From positions 7,378,001 to 7,442,000 of the forward strand of contig NC_135144.1 in NCBI RefSeq assembly GCF_051014445.1: DNA of 64,000 nucleotides, written 5' to 3'. A program made the position numbers and the translations under genes. The DNA is from Colletes latitarsis (lineage: Eukaryota; Arthropoda; Insecta; Hymenoptera; Colletidae). The notes below the pieces were generated by a model, which was not told where the DNA came from, made no database searches, and worked only from the letters and a program-made list of their open reading frames with translations. Within the stretch, counting starts at the first letter, position 1. Every line of letters begins with the position of its first letter. Below, piece after piece: positions 27,000 to 38,800 of this stretch.

Positions 27000-28259
27000 C
27001 TTTAAATTAAAAAATCGTAATACGGTTTTGAGACTCTACAAAAATAAATTTCATGATATAAACGTATTTTTTACAAGTTCTTGTTAGTTACCTGGAAATA
27101 AGTATATAATAAATAAATGTTCAGAAACAATTCAGGAAACTAAATTTCATCTTGAAATACTAAAACTAGTAATATCTATAAGAGAATTGAATATTATTAA
27201 AACTATCACAACCGATCTTGTAAAATAGAAATATAATGTTGTGTAATAATGTCAATATAACGTTACAATTAGAAAAAAAAGTCTCCACTTCTTCCAATCA
27301 AAATTAACAAAACTGTCTTTGTGTTAGTTTTTAAAGAACACAGACAATAAGTGCAATAAAAGATATACGCGCACATATAACGGGCATAGATAGAGTAGAT
27401 GAAGAAGGAAGGATGGCAAGGTATGAAAAAGTAAAAGGCAAATTGAAGATATTGGATTGGAAATAGATAAGGATTAGGCAAGATAGATACGTGATTTGCG
27501 CATACGCATAAAAAATCGTGGTATTACTAAAGTGTACCTGATTGACCCTAAAAACGTATAATGCCAATTACTAGTACCTTAAACTACGCTTTGCATGAAT
27601 TGGTAATTAACAACAATGAGGAAAATGGCTATCGTTCTATGATTAGCTGTCCCTACTTGTTCCTTCCTTGTTCATAATTTTTTGGGCGAAATACATCATA
27701 CATCAGTTCTTATAACCATGAAAAAATGGTATTTCATTCAATTATTTAAAACAGCTTCGACTTATATCTTTTGCTCAAAAGACGTTTATATATATATATG
27801 TTTATTGCAACAAGAAATATTCAAAAGGGTCGAGAATGTTGAGATACTTTTTTAATTTCCTAATAAAATTATAAAATTTACTTCTAATCGATTTAAAATA
27901 TTAAAACACTTTCAAGTACCGAAAATCTAAAATCAAATAATCGATATTAATTCTGACATTCAGGGAGAACCAACGATTTCTCCCATTCGAATCATACTCA
28001 AATGCAATTCTTTTCTAATAGAAAAATGTTAAGTTACTAAAAAAAAAAAAATTACATAAAGTTTACGTTTACTGATAAATTGTTGCACACAGAGAATACA
28101 TTAATTTTACTGTATAATATTATGAATCATATTTCTTGATCAATTATATTTCTTATTGAATGAGACAAAATATTAGAACTTTAGATTGTACTATTGAAGA
28201 AAATGATTCCAAAAATTAAAACTGAAAATCTATTTCCCGAGGAACCTTTAAAATGACAC
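27000..28259. other. No gene recognised
   Basis: AT-rich; 27350-27480 is slightly purine-rich on the plus strand. ORFs here have no motif. Confidence 0.6.
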
Positions 28260-28395
28260 AATTAAAAAAAATATATATATTTTTTAATTAAGTAATATCT
28301 ATATATATATAATTATAATAATATATAATTATAATTACAATTACATAATTAACAAATATATATATTTTTAATATTTATATATATATAGTCCTCAG
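28260..28395. repeat. AT-only simple-sequence tract
   Basis: Runs of TATATA, AATTATAATAATATA and TTTTTAATA, locally palindromic. A similar AT palindrome is at 15600-15700. Confidence 0.8.
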
Positions 28396-28699
28396 TGTAG
28401 TAAAAATTCCGTATATGTACTTCATATATTTTTTTGAACTTAGCTTATCAAACAATTACAATTACAAGCATACGTCGATCATGCTTGGAGTGTGCTGCCG
28501 TCTATCCTCACGATGAAGGACAGTGGATTGTTTCTTACGTTTTATCTCAAATGAGAAAAAAAAGAACATTGTCGTTGGAAGTACCAGCGCTCGTATAAAT
28601 TTAGTTTTCCCCTTGTAATATACATTTAAGTTCCATTTGCGGAACGCAAAAGAAGTACCATTACCACATTCAAACGCCCTCAGACCTCTGCTCGAATAT

Positions 28700-30162
28700 T
28701 ATCAATAATATTATTTATATTATTTATGATTGATTACTGTTAATACTATCATTACCTACTCTTATAAGCCAGTATGCTTTATCATAAATATTATACTACC
28801 ACTGTTGTCATAACTCTTATAATTACAATTATTATCACTACTACTATTATGACTACTACTATTGTAATTGTAAGTATTAATATTATTCTCATTATTACTA
28901 TTATTATCTTTATCATGATCATCACTTATTATTGTTTTTACGGATTATTGGTTATGAATATTGTAATCAATAAACGTCATGCTCATTCATACAATTTATA
29001 TTATTATAAAGCAGTCTTATTACTACTACCGTGGTTAATCCTATTCATCTATAATTAACTGTGACTACTGCCACTGATGTTGCTTAGTACTATTATCATT
29101 CTATCACCACTGTTATTATTACTATTACTGTTATTATCATCTGCATGGAGCAGCAGCAGCAGCGATAATAGTAAATTAATGGTAGTATTAGTAATCATAA
29201 TAGAATTATGTAATAATAATGGCAATACTAATAGTAACAGTAGTAGTAATTAACAGCACCAACAGTTATATATAATAACTTCTTCCACTATTAATTAGTA
29301 GCGATAGTAGTGGTAACAGTAGCAATAATTGCACTTATAATAATAATAATAATAATAACGGTAATGATATACTACTATTATAAATAATAACTAATGGTAA
29401 TGATAATTGTAAAAATAAGAGTCATAGCAGCAGCGGTAAGTAGCATTGGTAGTACAGGTTGGAGCAGCAAGAACAGCCAGCAAACAACGACATCAGTAGT
29501 TAATTATTGATAATAATAACAATGATAGTGATGTAATGATAGGAGTAATAAAAATAATAGCAGAAGTAATAGTAGCAGTAACAATAACAAATATAATAAC
29601 AATAGAAATAGTAGCTATGATAATACCAAAAGCACTTACGGATTTAATACTAATGAGAATTACAATAATAACGATTGCAGTAGTAGCAAAAACAGTAGTA
29701 GTAATAGTGGTAACACTATCATTAATACTATTATCACATTAAATAATATTGCCGCTATTACTAACATTGTCAACGGCACTACTACTGTTACAGCTGATAT
29801 TACTAAGGACTATAAATAACACATTTACAAGCACTGTTTACACCCGACCACCGATACAACTATTCCATTACTACTATTATTATTATTATTATTGTTGTTG
29901 CTGCTACTACAAATACCACTCTCATTATTAATTTTATTACAATCACTGTCATTCTAGTATCTGCTTAGACAAACGCCCACTATCATTGTTATTAAATACT
30001 CATCAAACAAATTATTATCATCATGACTATTGTTGTTATTGTTGCCAGTAGTATCATTATTATTACTATCGTTATCGTTATCGTTATCGTTATCGTTATC
30101 ATTACTACTACAACTACTGCTGCTGCTACTGCTACTGCTATTTCTACTGCTACTGCTACTCC
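28700..30162. repeat. Cryptic trinucleotide block with strand switches
   Basis: Built of ATT/ACT/ATC triplets from about 28700, AGT/AAT/GAT/AGC triplets (the complement class) from about 29145 to 29745, then ATT/ACT/GCT triplets again. The short ORFs here are products of the triplet bias, not genes. Confidence 0.8.
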
Positions 30163-31124
30163 TACTGGTACTGGTACTGGTACTGGTACTGGTACTGGTA
30201 CTGGTACTGGTACTGGTGCTGGTACTCGTACTGATACTAGTACTGGTACTGGTACTGGTACTGATACTGGTACTGGTACTGGTACTGGTACTGGTACTGG
30301 CTCTGGTACTGGTATTGGTACTGATAGTGGTACTGGTACTGGTACTGGTACTCGCACGGGTACTGGTACTGGTACTGGCTCTGATACTGGTACTGGTACT
30401 GGTACTGGTACTTGTACTGGCTCTGGTACTGGTATTGGTACTGATAGTGGTACTGGTATTGGTACTGATAGTGGTACTGGTACTCGCACGGGTACTGGTA
30501 CTGGTACTGGTACTGGCTCTGATACTGGTACTGGTACTGGTACTTGTACTTGTACTGGTACCGGTATTGGTACTGATAGTGGTGCTGGTACTGGTACTGA
30601 TACTGGTATTGGTACTGATAGTGGTACTGGTACTGGTACTGGCACTCGCACGGGTACTGGTACTAGTACTTGCACGGGTACTGGCACTGGTACTGGTACT
30701 GGTACTGGCACTGGTACTGGTAGTGGTACTTGTGCTGGTACTGGTACTGGTACTGGTACTGGTACTGGTACTGGTACTGGTACTGGTACTGTTACTGGTA
30801 CTGATACTGGCACTGGCACTGGCACTGGCACTGGCACTGGTACTGGTACTGGTAGTGGTAGTGGTACTTGTGCTGATACTGGCACTAGTACTGGTACTGG
30901 TACTGGTACTGGTACTGGTACTGGTACTGGTACTGGTACTGGTACTGGCACTGGCACTGGCACTGGCACTGGTACTGGCACTGGTACTGGTACTGGCACT
31001 GGCACTGGCACTGGCACTGGCACTGGCACTGGCACTGGTACTGGCACTGGTACTGGTACTGGCACTGGTACTGGTACTGGTACTGGTACTGGTACTGGTA
31101 CTGGTACTGGTACTGGTACTGGTA
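30163..31124. repeat. (GGTACT)n hexanucleotide array, 962 bp
   Basis: About 160 units of GGTACT with variants GGCACT, GGTATT, GATACT, GATAGT, GGCTCT and TGTACT. A six-base unit without stops leaves several frames open, giving Thr-Gly, Leu-Val and, on the minus strand, Val-Pro reading frames longer than 400 codons. These are artefacts. Flanked at 31125-31275 by ACT and ATT triplets. Confidence 0.97.
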
Positions 31125-31275
31125 TACTACTACTACTACTACAACTACTACTATTATTATTACTACTACTACAACTACTACTACTATTACTACTACTATT
31201 ACTACTACTTCTACTACTTATTATTATTATTATTATTAGTATTTTTATTATTTTTATTATTTTTATTACGTGCAC

Positions 31276-33650
31276 TATTATTGTTATAATTCAATGGTTC
31301 CATGGAACCTGAGATATCTGAATAGAAGCTTATCATGAACTAATTTCGATGAGTTACAGAGGCAGCTTTTCACAAGCATTAGAATATAAATTTCATAAAT
31401 TATATTACCGAAACACCTGAAATCCACTCTACTTATATAGAGACTTCGGTGAAGGACTTATTTAGAAATAAACAAAAGAAAGGGCTTATTTATCTAAGAA
31501 TATAAATTGCAGAACAATATATTTCTGTTTAAATATAGTTAGTCTTCAGGTATAATCAGAGTAAATATAGTGTCGAAGAAACGAACTAAGGAAAATGCAT
31601 TTTTAAGTTTTAATAGACCCTTACAAAGATTTTAGATTTCTTTTCTAACTACTCGCATTGGAATAACATAGTACCAACTCACGTTGCACTCGGTGGAAGT
31701 CTTTTGGGACAGCGACACGAAGCGCCAATACTTTTTTTCTTTTAATTTTTTTGTTTTTTTTTGTTTTTTTGTTTTTTTGTTTTTTTAGACAAATACGTGA
31801 TATAATGTATATTTAAAGTTGTATAATTTACTTATTTAGCTTTTGTGAGCTTTCTAACAAGTTGTTTAGTAAGTGAATACTATTACACTAACATTATTAG
31901 CAGTGATATTAAAAAGTAGACAAAATATTAATAAGCGTCCTTCAAAATATTACAAAATGGGCATTGTTAGGTGTACATCCTTCTTCTATAAATTTCACCT
32001 GTTTTTTAGTGATGTCATATAAAGTTAGATTATTAAATGTAATTTCTTCGAAGGATACTTTGAAGAGAATAATTAAGATCTGAATAAAACACATTGAGTA
32101 ATAAAAACGACATTGCTTCTGGTGTAATATAAACGTGTAAGCTTTTTACTATATATAAAAAAAAATTTAATGTTTATGACTGAATAAACTTGTCAGTCTA
32201 TATAATACAATCTTTGTCCATACAGCATTTGCTTTTATTACCAACGTCAATTATTAATTGGTAAAAAACGTTTTTTAGTACCGACTTTCTTTGGTTTCCA
32301 AACTTACTACTGGGAATTTTTTATATTTTAAGTACTTTTCTATCTACTTACACATCTATCAATAATTTCCCATCTACTGAAGACTATACATAAATTTATT
32401 ACATCCTACAACTTTTTGAATAATTGTGGAAATTCTAACATATATGTTTTTCAAACTTTTGATTTTAAAGAAGTAACCTTTTAAATTTCAGATAGTCCCA
32501 AAACGAAATTTACCAAATCTTTTTGATCCCTTCATTTATTTACAAATATATAGTAACCTAATTTTTTCTGATTTAAGAAAAACAGTTTGATTTATGTGTC
32601 GAGCGTTAATGGCTCAAATTTGTATGGTAATTTTTATGTATCAATAAAATGTGGAATACACAAAATGATCAAAACTTTGAATACTCAAATAATAAGAAGT
32701 CCTGAAAAATAACAACCCTAGAAAATCTATCGAATTTCACACCAGTATTTGAGAAATGCATCGGCACTTGACATAGATAGAGATTAAAGTTTTATGCTCA
32801 CATGCTTTTTTGCGGAACCGCAAGATCTGTTTTATCTGCATGGCAGATTGTAAAAAGGAGCTTCAGTCTTGTTAATTGAACAAGACTGCAGGTCTGAGGG
32901 CGTAATGATGTACTTCAAAATATCAGGAAAAAAATATTGTGCAATGAATAAACACTTTTTTCTCATCGGTATGGTTATCAGTCCATTCAGGTACTTTGAC
33001 GTTGAAATCATACACATACACGCACACATGCACGCACCGTACAAGCAAACGCATATACACATATGCATGTATGCACAAGATGCCGCACAAATCGTCCATG
33101 TACACACACGCACGCAACGGAGGGGGAGGAGGCGATGAGACTTCATAAGGCGTCGCCTATAGACCTCAATTCTACATCTCATTTTCACCCCTCTTGTATC
33201 ATCAAACCTCCCTCCCAATGGTCCAATCAGAAATGTACACTATCGTCAACGTCTTACTTTGTTTTCCTTGATTAATCTATCGAATTTTCGAGGTTTATTT
33301 CTTCTTGTTTTTTTTTGTTTTTTTTTTGCTTTTTTTTTTTTTTTTAAATTAATTCATAGTGACGTAGAACATTACCATTTTCAACAATAGATAATGAAAT
33401 CCATTTGCAGATAAAGTAAAATAATCAAATAAGACTCATATTAGTCCTAAACGCAATATTTGTTATGTATTATACATATAATATATACTATTGGAAGCTG
33501 GTATCTTGACAAACGAGTGTTATTGAGCATAGTGTAGTGGGCCAATCTTCGCAGCCACACACATAAAGACGGCACATACGCATGTTCATTATTGGTTGAA
33601 CAGTTACAATTACTCCTCGATAACTGCCACGCATTCAGATTCGGTCTGTT
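31276..33650. other. No gene recognised
   Basis: 32866-32890 is a perfect 10-bp-arm hairpin (CAGTCTTGTT, loop AATTG). 33005-33118 is CA/CG rich. Overlapping ORFs of up to 128 codons near 32832-33218 follow that composition and have no motif. Confidence 0.5.
31730..31790. repeat. Poly-T tract
   Basis: Runs of seven or more T interrupted by single G or C. A similar tract lies at 33300-33345. No retrosequence body recognised beside either one. Confidence 0.8.
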
Positions 33651-33654
33651 AAAT

Positions 33655-33912
33655 ACAGTAAACATTATATATATACCCGAATTGACCTACAGAATAAATA
33701 CTCTGTGTTCATCCCCACCACTGAGAAGAGATTCCCCTTGACACACCACAAAGCTTGGCAGCCAAGAAGGACCTTCTCTTTTACTCGTCCGTCCTTTTCT
33801 ACGTTCGACAGTCGATTCGAGCTATTCCTATAATTAGAATCGATTCATCTACTGCATGAACGCCAGGCTTGGAGTCCTAAATTGTCGGGTATATATCCAA
33901 CTTTTACTGTAT
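33655..33912. mobile_element. TA-flanked MITE, CAGTAAA ends (258 bp)
   Basis: TACAGTAAACATTATATATA at the left and the inverted ATATATCCAACTTTTACTGT at the right, bounded by TA on each side; the arms continue through CCCGAATTG and its partner AATTGTCGGG. CAGT ends with TA duplication suggest a Tc1/mariner/pogo-type MITE. Interior is relatively GC-rich. Confidence 0.7.
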
Positions 33913-33927
33913 CAACTTAACGTATCA

Positions 33928-33991
33928 ACGCGACATTAGTAGGATTTTCATATTCTTTGCAGATATTGAAATCCTACTATTATGTCAGCGT
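33928..33991 (+). ncRNA. Candidate pre-miRNA-like hairpin
   Basis: A 64-nt hairpin: 33938-33953 (AGTAGGATTTTCATAT) pairs with 33963-33978 with one mismatch and one G-U; below it 33932-33937 pairs with 33979 and 33982-33986 past a 2-nt bulge, then 33928-33931 pairs with 33988-33991 past a 1-nt bulge. About 25 pairs and a 9-nt loop. I do not recognise a known miRNA seed in it. Confidence 0.3.
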
Positions 33992-34240
33992 GTGGCATAT
34001 CTGGAGGCTTCGAGACCGTCTAAGGCAGAGCTGCAGAACATCTGGCAGGTTCCATAGCCACGTAGTATAATTTCAATATTTTCGACGTCCCTATCGTTAG
34101 CCACTCCCCACGCTCCGTTCCGTTTTATGTGTCGACACAAACAAAATAAAATCAATATACGGATCGAATGTTAGTTTCACTATCGCTCATCGAGGGCTGT
34201 CCCATTATCACTTTAGACGAAAGTAAGGAGAACTTCCACG

Positions 34241-34414
34241 ATGAGCTATAATGCTACGAACGAAGGAAATGGAATAAACGTGATAGCCAAGCATGGCTAC
34301 TGGGCTGCCAGTTATACAGCTCTGATCAAAGGTATGGACGGGCGGAGCAAGCCTGTAACTCCTCTTGCCCATGTGCTAACCCGTCAACTAGCTTTCAATA
34401 GTATATGGTACTAA
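34241..34414 (+). CDS. Candidate 57-residue small ORF
   Basis: ATG at 34241 to TAA at 34412-34414, preceded by an in-frame TAG 24 nt upstream. The reading begins MSYNATNEGNGINVIAKHGY and has balanced amino-acid use, including G-Y-W-A-A-S-Y and M-D-G-R-S-K-P. The surrounding 200 bp are much less AT-rich than the window. No recognised domain, and no splice or expression evidence. It might also be a piece of a longer exon or an untranslated RNA. Confidence 0.25.
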   Translation: MSYNATNEGNGINVIAKHGYWAASYTALIKGMDGRSKPVTPLAHVLTRQLAFNSIWY

Positions 34415-35969
34415 GCTGTCATATGTTATACGCGAAGTTATTATAACTTTATTTATTCTTCGAAAGTACCTGCGCAGTACTAGTAAAAATGACTACCACC
34501 GTTGTGATTTAATATTTTAATGTTTTTTTTTCTGTCGATGACACAACAAAAACTATGTAGTAAATGTAAGCTCGTTACCATTTCGCTTTTTCTAGTTACG
34601 TGAGAAATTCAATTATATTACGTATAATTATTTCTCATCTTATACAACCAACAATTGAAAAAGCTAGTAACATTGTATAATAATTGTACTATATTTCACT
34701 GTACCGATTGGATTTAAGCTGTAACGCACCTAAGAATAATCTTTGTTACATGCTGATAACATTTTAATTACATTATATTGAAGAATAAATAGATGAAAAA
34801 AAAAGAATTCAAATTGTTCTAACAAAATAAATTTTCCGTCACTAAGTAATTATCAAAACCTTTGGCTCGAAAATTCGAAACATTCTTCGCGAAAAGAAAC
34901 TTTGATTTTCAATTTCAAGTTAAAATTTCACATATGTATGAACTTTTTTTCTGAGTATGATCTCTTACGTATATCAACCAATGGGAAGTGGTATATTTCT
35001 CCTCAATATCAATCACTTTACAAAGAATAGAGAGAGATAGAGACAGACACACAGATAGGCAGGCAGACAAAGATAGCTAGAGAAAAAACATCGAATTGCC
35101 ATTTTCGTTATAACTCTATAATTAGTAAATGGTAAAGAGACACGCTGGACATTGGCACGACAGGTGGCATTTAGATTTAATATAGAATAAAATTTACGTT
35201 ATTGCGATAACATTTGGTATCGTTTTTGTTGTCGTCGCAAGAACTCGGACCCCGATATACTACCCCTTTAAAGGTTTCTGGGCATTTGTCGATGAAGAAT
35301 CGATTTTTAGTCGAATCAAATAGCTTTCAAAAATTTTATCGAGACTCGAACGATATAGTCGAACACAGTAATGAATGGTAATTAATGTTTCGTATCGTAA
35401 AAATTAATGATAACAATAGTAATCAATTAATATAACATAAATTAACGATTACTATTTAAATTAATATTTAACTCGTTGTTGTTAAACTGAATACAATTTC
35501 ATCAACAAACGTTCAAGCCATTAATAGTTACGATAACATATAACAATAACTACTATTCGCGTTGTTTCTGGTATTCTTAGTAGCAATAATTATCTAAGGG
35601 GTTCTTGCTATCATTACGTTTAAACTGATTAAAATTCTACTAAAAAGTCGATTCTCTATCTCCGGTGCTAATGGAAGAGGTAGGTATAGCCCGTAGCATC
35701 GACGCGGTCCTCGCTTAGTTTCCTTAAGAGGTCTTTCATTCTTCTTATTTCTTCCTCTCTTTTTCTTTTTTTGTTTCATTTATATCTTATTCCTTTTTGT
35801 CACTTTTTCTGTTTTGATTAGATTGGTACAGTCTACGTTTGATATATAATACGCATTGCAGTCTCGATTAAAGAAAACTGTTCAGAGCAAAAAAGTGGAA
35901 CACTCGTGAGACCATCAATCATAATTTATACTTTCTTACACGCGCATTATTAAGAAAGGGTTGGCAGCG
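34415..35969. other. No gene recognised; possible extended gw 3' UTR
   Basis: Contains AGAGAGATAGAGACAGACAC microsatellite at 35025-35075. An AATAAA on the minus strand at 34448-34453 would allow a longer 3' UTR. Confidence 0.3.
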
Positions 35970-37282
35970 TCACATTTAAAAGCAGCCGACGTTTTATTTC
36001 TTTTTTTTTTTTTTTGTCACAGCTAATGGCTGCGGTGTATACGCATAGTTTTTTACTTTTCTATATCGTTTGTGCTTCAATTCCCAGAATACACAACAGG
36101 AGTTGAAATTTATATTATTTTAATTAAACTGTTTGCACATCGATGTTTTAATATTGATCACGTGCGCGCGCACTTTCTACTACATTATAGATTACCATAA
36201 TTGAAGCAAAATTGTAATGCACACTGATGCAATACTCGAAAATCAGAGTACACGCGTCACGAATGACATTGTAAATACAAAATTTTGCACGTATCGTAAA
36301 TTTGAAACGTTAAAAAAGACAATGCGCATACAACATTGTATCAGTTATATTAATTTACGAATCAAAATATAGGTAATATGAGTTTGTTAAATACAACGCG
36401 TATATAAAAAATACACATTAATGGCATTGATTCCATTACTAGATTAAAACAACAACAGATACTAAATATCGAAAAATACAACACAGTACTCGTTTCAAGA
36501 TGAACGTTCACTAGCATATTACTGTATACACGTTTGATTATTAAACATTGCATTATAGAAATTATGCGCGCGCAGTAATAAATAAGAATTAAGGAATATT
36601 AAAACATCGAAGAATTGTAGCATACTGAATTACGAACTTAAACAATGAAACATACTAATAATACATGTTTGTTGAATAAACGGAATATTAGCAAAGAATA
36701 TCATTGAGACATATATTAATAAAAACGCGACCTGCACAGGAAGAATAATACTAATTCAATAATTGAAACTTCATGAAATGTGTCTATCGAAAATGATACG
36801 TATGTGCACTAGCTATGTACATATACGCGCATATTGACGGATGTAATTAGTATTATCTTAAAATACCGAAACACCAAAAAGTTGCAACATAAGCAATATA
36901 ATGATAATACTAATTGAAGGTTTAAAACAACATGGTACGCGGTCATCACATAGTACGCGCAGTAATAACAACATTTTTACGCGCATCGTTAAATGTAGTC
37001 GGTTACTACCCTAAACCGTCGAGAAAACACGGCGCACACCGAAAGCCTTAAAATTCATAACCATACTCCCTCCCTCATAAATTCATTCGTTGAAAAGAAA
37101 TCAAATTAGATCCCTGTTACAGCCGGAATTACGCGTCGTATTGGGGTGTACACATACGCGACACTGATTTAAGTAACTTATATTCGTGAGAACCGGCCCG
37201 CCTGACAATGCGCAATATAATTGACGTATCGTGAAGAATGCTTGGTCGTCGCACGAGTGATACCGCTCCTCCATGCGGCACT
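35970..37282 (-). other. gw: Probable gw 3' UTR
   Basis: The sequence below the stop codon is less repetitive than the flanks and carries no recognisable transposon. An AATAAA on the minus strand (TTTATT at 35993-35998) is the first canonical polyadenylation signal I noticed. Another lies at 34448-34453, so a longer UTR is possible. No transcript evidence. Confidence 0.4.
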
Positions 37283-37624
37283 CTACATCGACTCACCTCC
37301 CAGAAGATCTCCGGGTAAGTACGAGTTCAGAGAACTGGGCGTAGTACGTTGTTGATCGTTGCTGTCGATGCCAGCGTTGCTCCAAAGAGAATTACTACTC
37401 GGTGGAGCACCCCATAATTGACTGGAACTGCCACCCCATGTGTCGGGTGGTGGACCAGTTTTGTTCGATGGTCGCAGACCCCAACCTGCTCCAGCTGTCG
37501 CGCCTGCTTGCTGTTGACCTCCATGACTTAGTTGTTGCAGCAGAGTATGTACCTCGCTGTCGGCTGGTGATTCTGCGAAAATTGTTGTGTTGCCCAAGAC
37601 GCAATTATTCAGAGCACCTTGTGC
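37283..37624 (-). CDS. gw: gw last coding exon (end of RRM and C-terminal silencing tail)
   Basis: Residues 1120-1232 and TAG stop at 37283-37285. Starts AQGALNNCVLGNTTIFAESP, the last strand of the RRM, then HTLLQQL, GWGLRPS, TWGG, QLWGAPPSSNSLWSN and ends LPGDLLGGESM, matching the vertebrate terminus closely. The C-terminal LWG motifs bind CCR4-NOT subunits in the family. Acceptor TTCCAG|GCACAA (AG at 37626-37625). Confidence 0.96.
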   Translation of the reverse strand, partial: AQGALNNCVLGNTTIFAESPADSEVHTLLQQLSHGGQQQAGATAGAGWGLRPSNKTGPPPDTWGGSSSQLWGAPPSSNSLWSNAGIDSNDQQRTTPSSLNSYLPGDLLGGESM

Positions 37625-37774
37625 CTGGAACATAATAAAAATTTCTCTTAGTAACTGTTTTCTTCGTATCACTTTCACATCGTTTTAAATATACACTGTC
37701 AGTCATAAATACAACGGACGGAATTTCTATAGGAACACCATGATTTACTGCCAAAAGTTAATTTATTCTATAAA

Positions 37775-38198
37775 TATAGAGGGTGTTCGGCCAACCCTGG
37801 GAAAAATTTTTAAGGGAGATTCTAGAGGCCAAAATAAGACGAAAATCAAGAATACCAATTTGTTGACTGAGGCTTCTTTAAGAAGTTATTAACGTTTAAA
37901 GTTCCGCCTGTAGAACGGCAACACTGCGAACAGCTACATGCGCGTATTAGTGGTTCTCACTCAGCATGAGAGACTCTACTCACTGACGTATCGACAGCCT
38001 TACAGTTTTCTGAGTGAGAGCCACTATCGCGCGTACGCAGCTGTTTTCAAGTTCCCGTTCTACAGACGGAACTTTAAACTTTAATAACTTTTTAACGAAG
38101 CCTCAATCAACAAATTGCTATTCTTGATTTTCGTCTTATTTTGACCTCTAGAATCTTCCACTGAACTTTTTCCCAGGGGCGGCCAAACACCCTGTATA
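37775..38198. mobile_element. Palindrome-family copy E (short subfamily, different core)
   Basis: Shares the outer ~110 bp arms with the long subfamily, but after GTTTAAAGTTCCGCCTGTAG the core is a second inverted repeat: AACGGCAA..CGAACAGCTACATGCG pairs with its complement around GTGGTTCTCACTCAGC. The whole 424 bp is close to one continuous foldback. Confidence 0.9.
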
Positions 38199-38482
38199 CT
38201 AGCAGTGTGAGAAAATTTTATGAACACTCCAAACATACTTCTTACATTCAATTAGCGCATATTAGAAATTTTTTTTGAGTTTCCTGAAATGCAGTCGATC
38301 TATTGAACTACTGTTACTGCGTAAACATTTTTCCATTCTTATATTCGCTTGCTGGTTCTTCCGCCAGTCGGAATAAAAATGTTCTCCAATTATATTTGTG
38401 CCTGTTGTATTCATGAATCGATTAGTGCTAGAGCTAAAATATTATAAAAAAACTTGCAAGGGCGATCTCCGAGATGCTGCTT

Positions 38483-38800
38483 TTACATTATACATACTTG
38501 CGTACCAACAATATCCACTCCAAATTTAGTTTTGTTATAATATTTTCTAATATGTTTATTAGTATCCTCAATCTTTACAAAATTATATCTTGAACTTAAA
38601 CGAAATACTTTTCTGGCAGATTTACGTTTATAAATACTTAAGATGGTATTATCTGACTTATACAACTGTGTGAAGAAATGATCCATGTTATTTTTGTTTT
38701 GTTTTACTATTTTTGACAGTTCCCCCTTATTTATACATACAGTTTCATCTAGAATTGTTTTCTTAACTAGTAATTTTGTCATAAGTGGCATACTCGTCAA
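38483..38800 (-). pseudogene. piggyBac transposase fragment
   Basis: The 105-codon minus-strand reading has the order FTSMPLMTKLL, KGELSKIVK, SIYKRKSARKVFRLSS and YYNKTKFGVDIV, which parallels the piggyBac DDE region (FTS.PLA..L, GE.P..., V..LSS and YN.TKGGVD..DQM). The final acidic DQM is replaced by GTQ. Upstream, a frameshift and stops (TGA TAA) interrupt the expected DNFFTS. No TTAA-flanked ends seen around it. Confidence 0.7.

Noticed and set aside
30163..31124. CRISPR-like or telomeric array
   Set aside because: Unit is 6 bp with no spacers, and it differs from TTAGG; the genome is eukaryotic.
29992..31312. Three overlapping ORFs of more than 400 codons (Thr-Gly, Leu-Val and Val-Pro repeats)
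   Set aside because: They are frames of the GGTACT array: a six-base unit without stops leaves several frames open. No unique flanking coding sequence or splice context. The Thr-Gly likeness to the period gene is coincidence of the unit.
32832..33218. 128-codon minus-strand ORF and overlaps
   Set aside because: Cys/Met-rich reading follows the CA/CG tract; other frames are also open and no domain is visible.
37402..37635. Plus-strand ORF over the last gw exon
   Set aside because: Antisense shadow of the gw C-terminal coding sequence.
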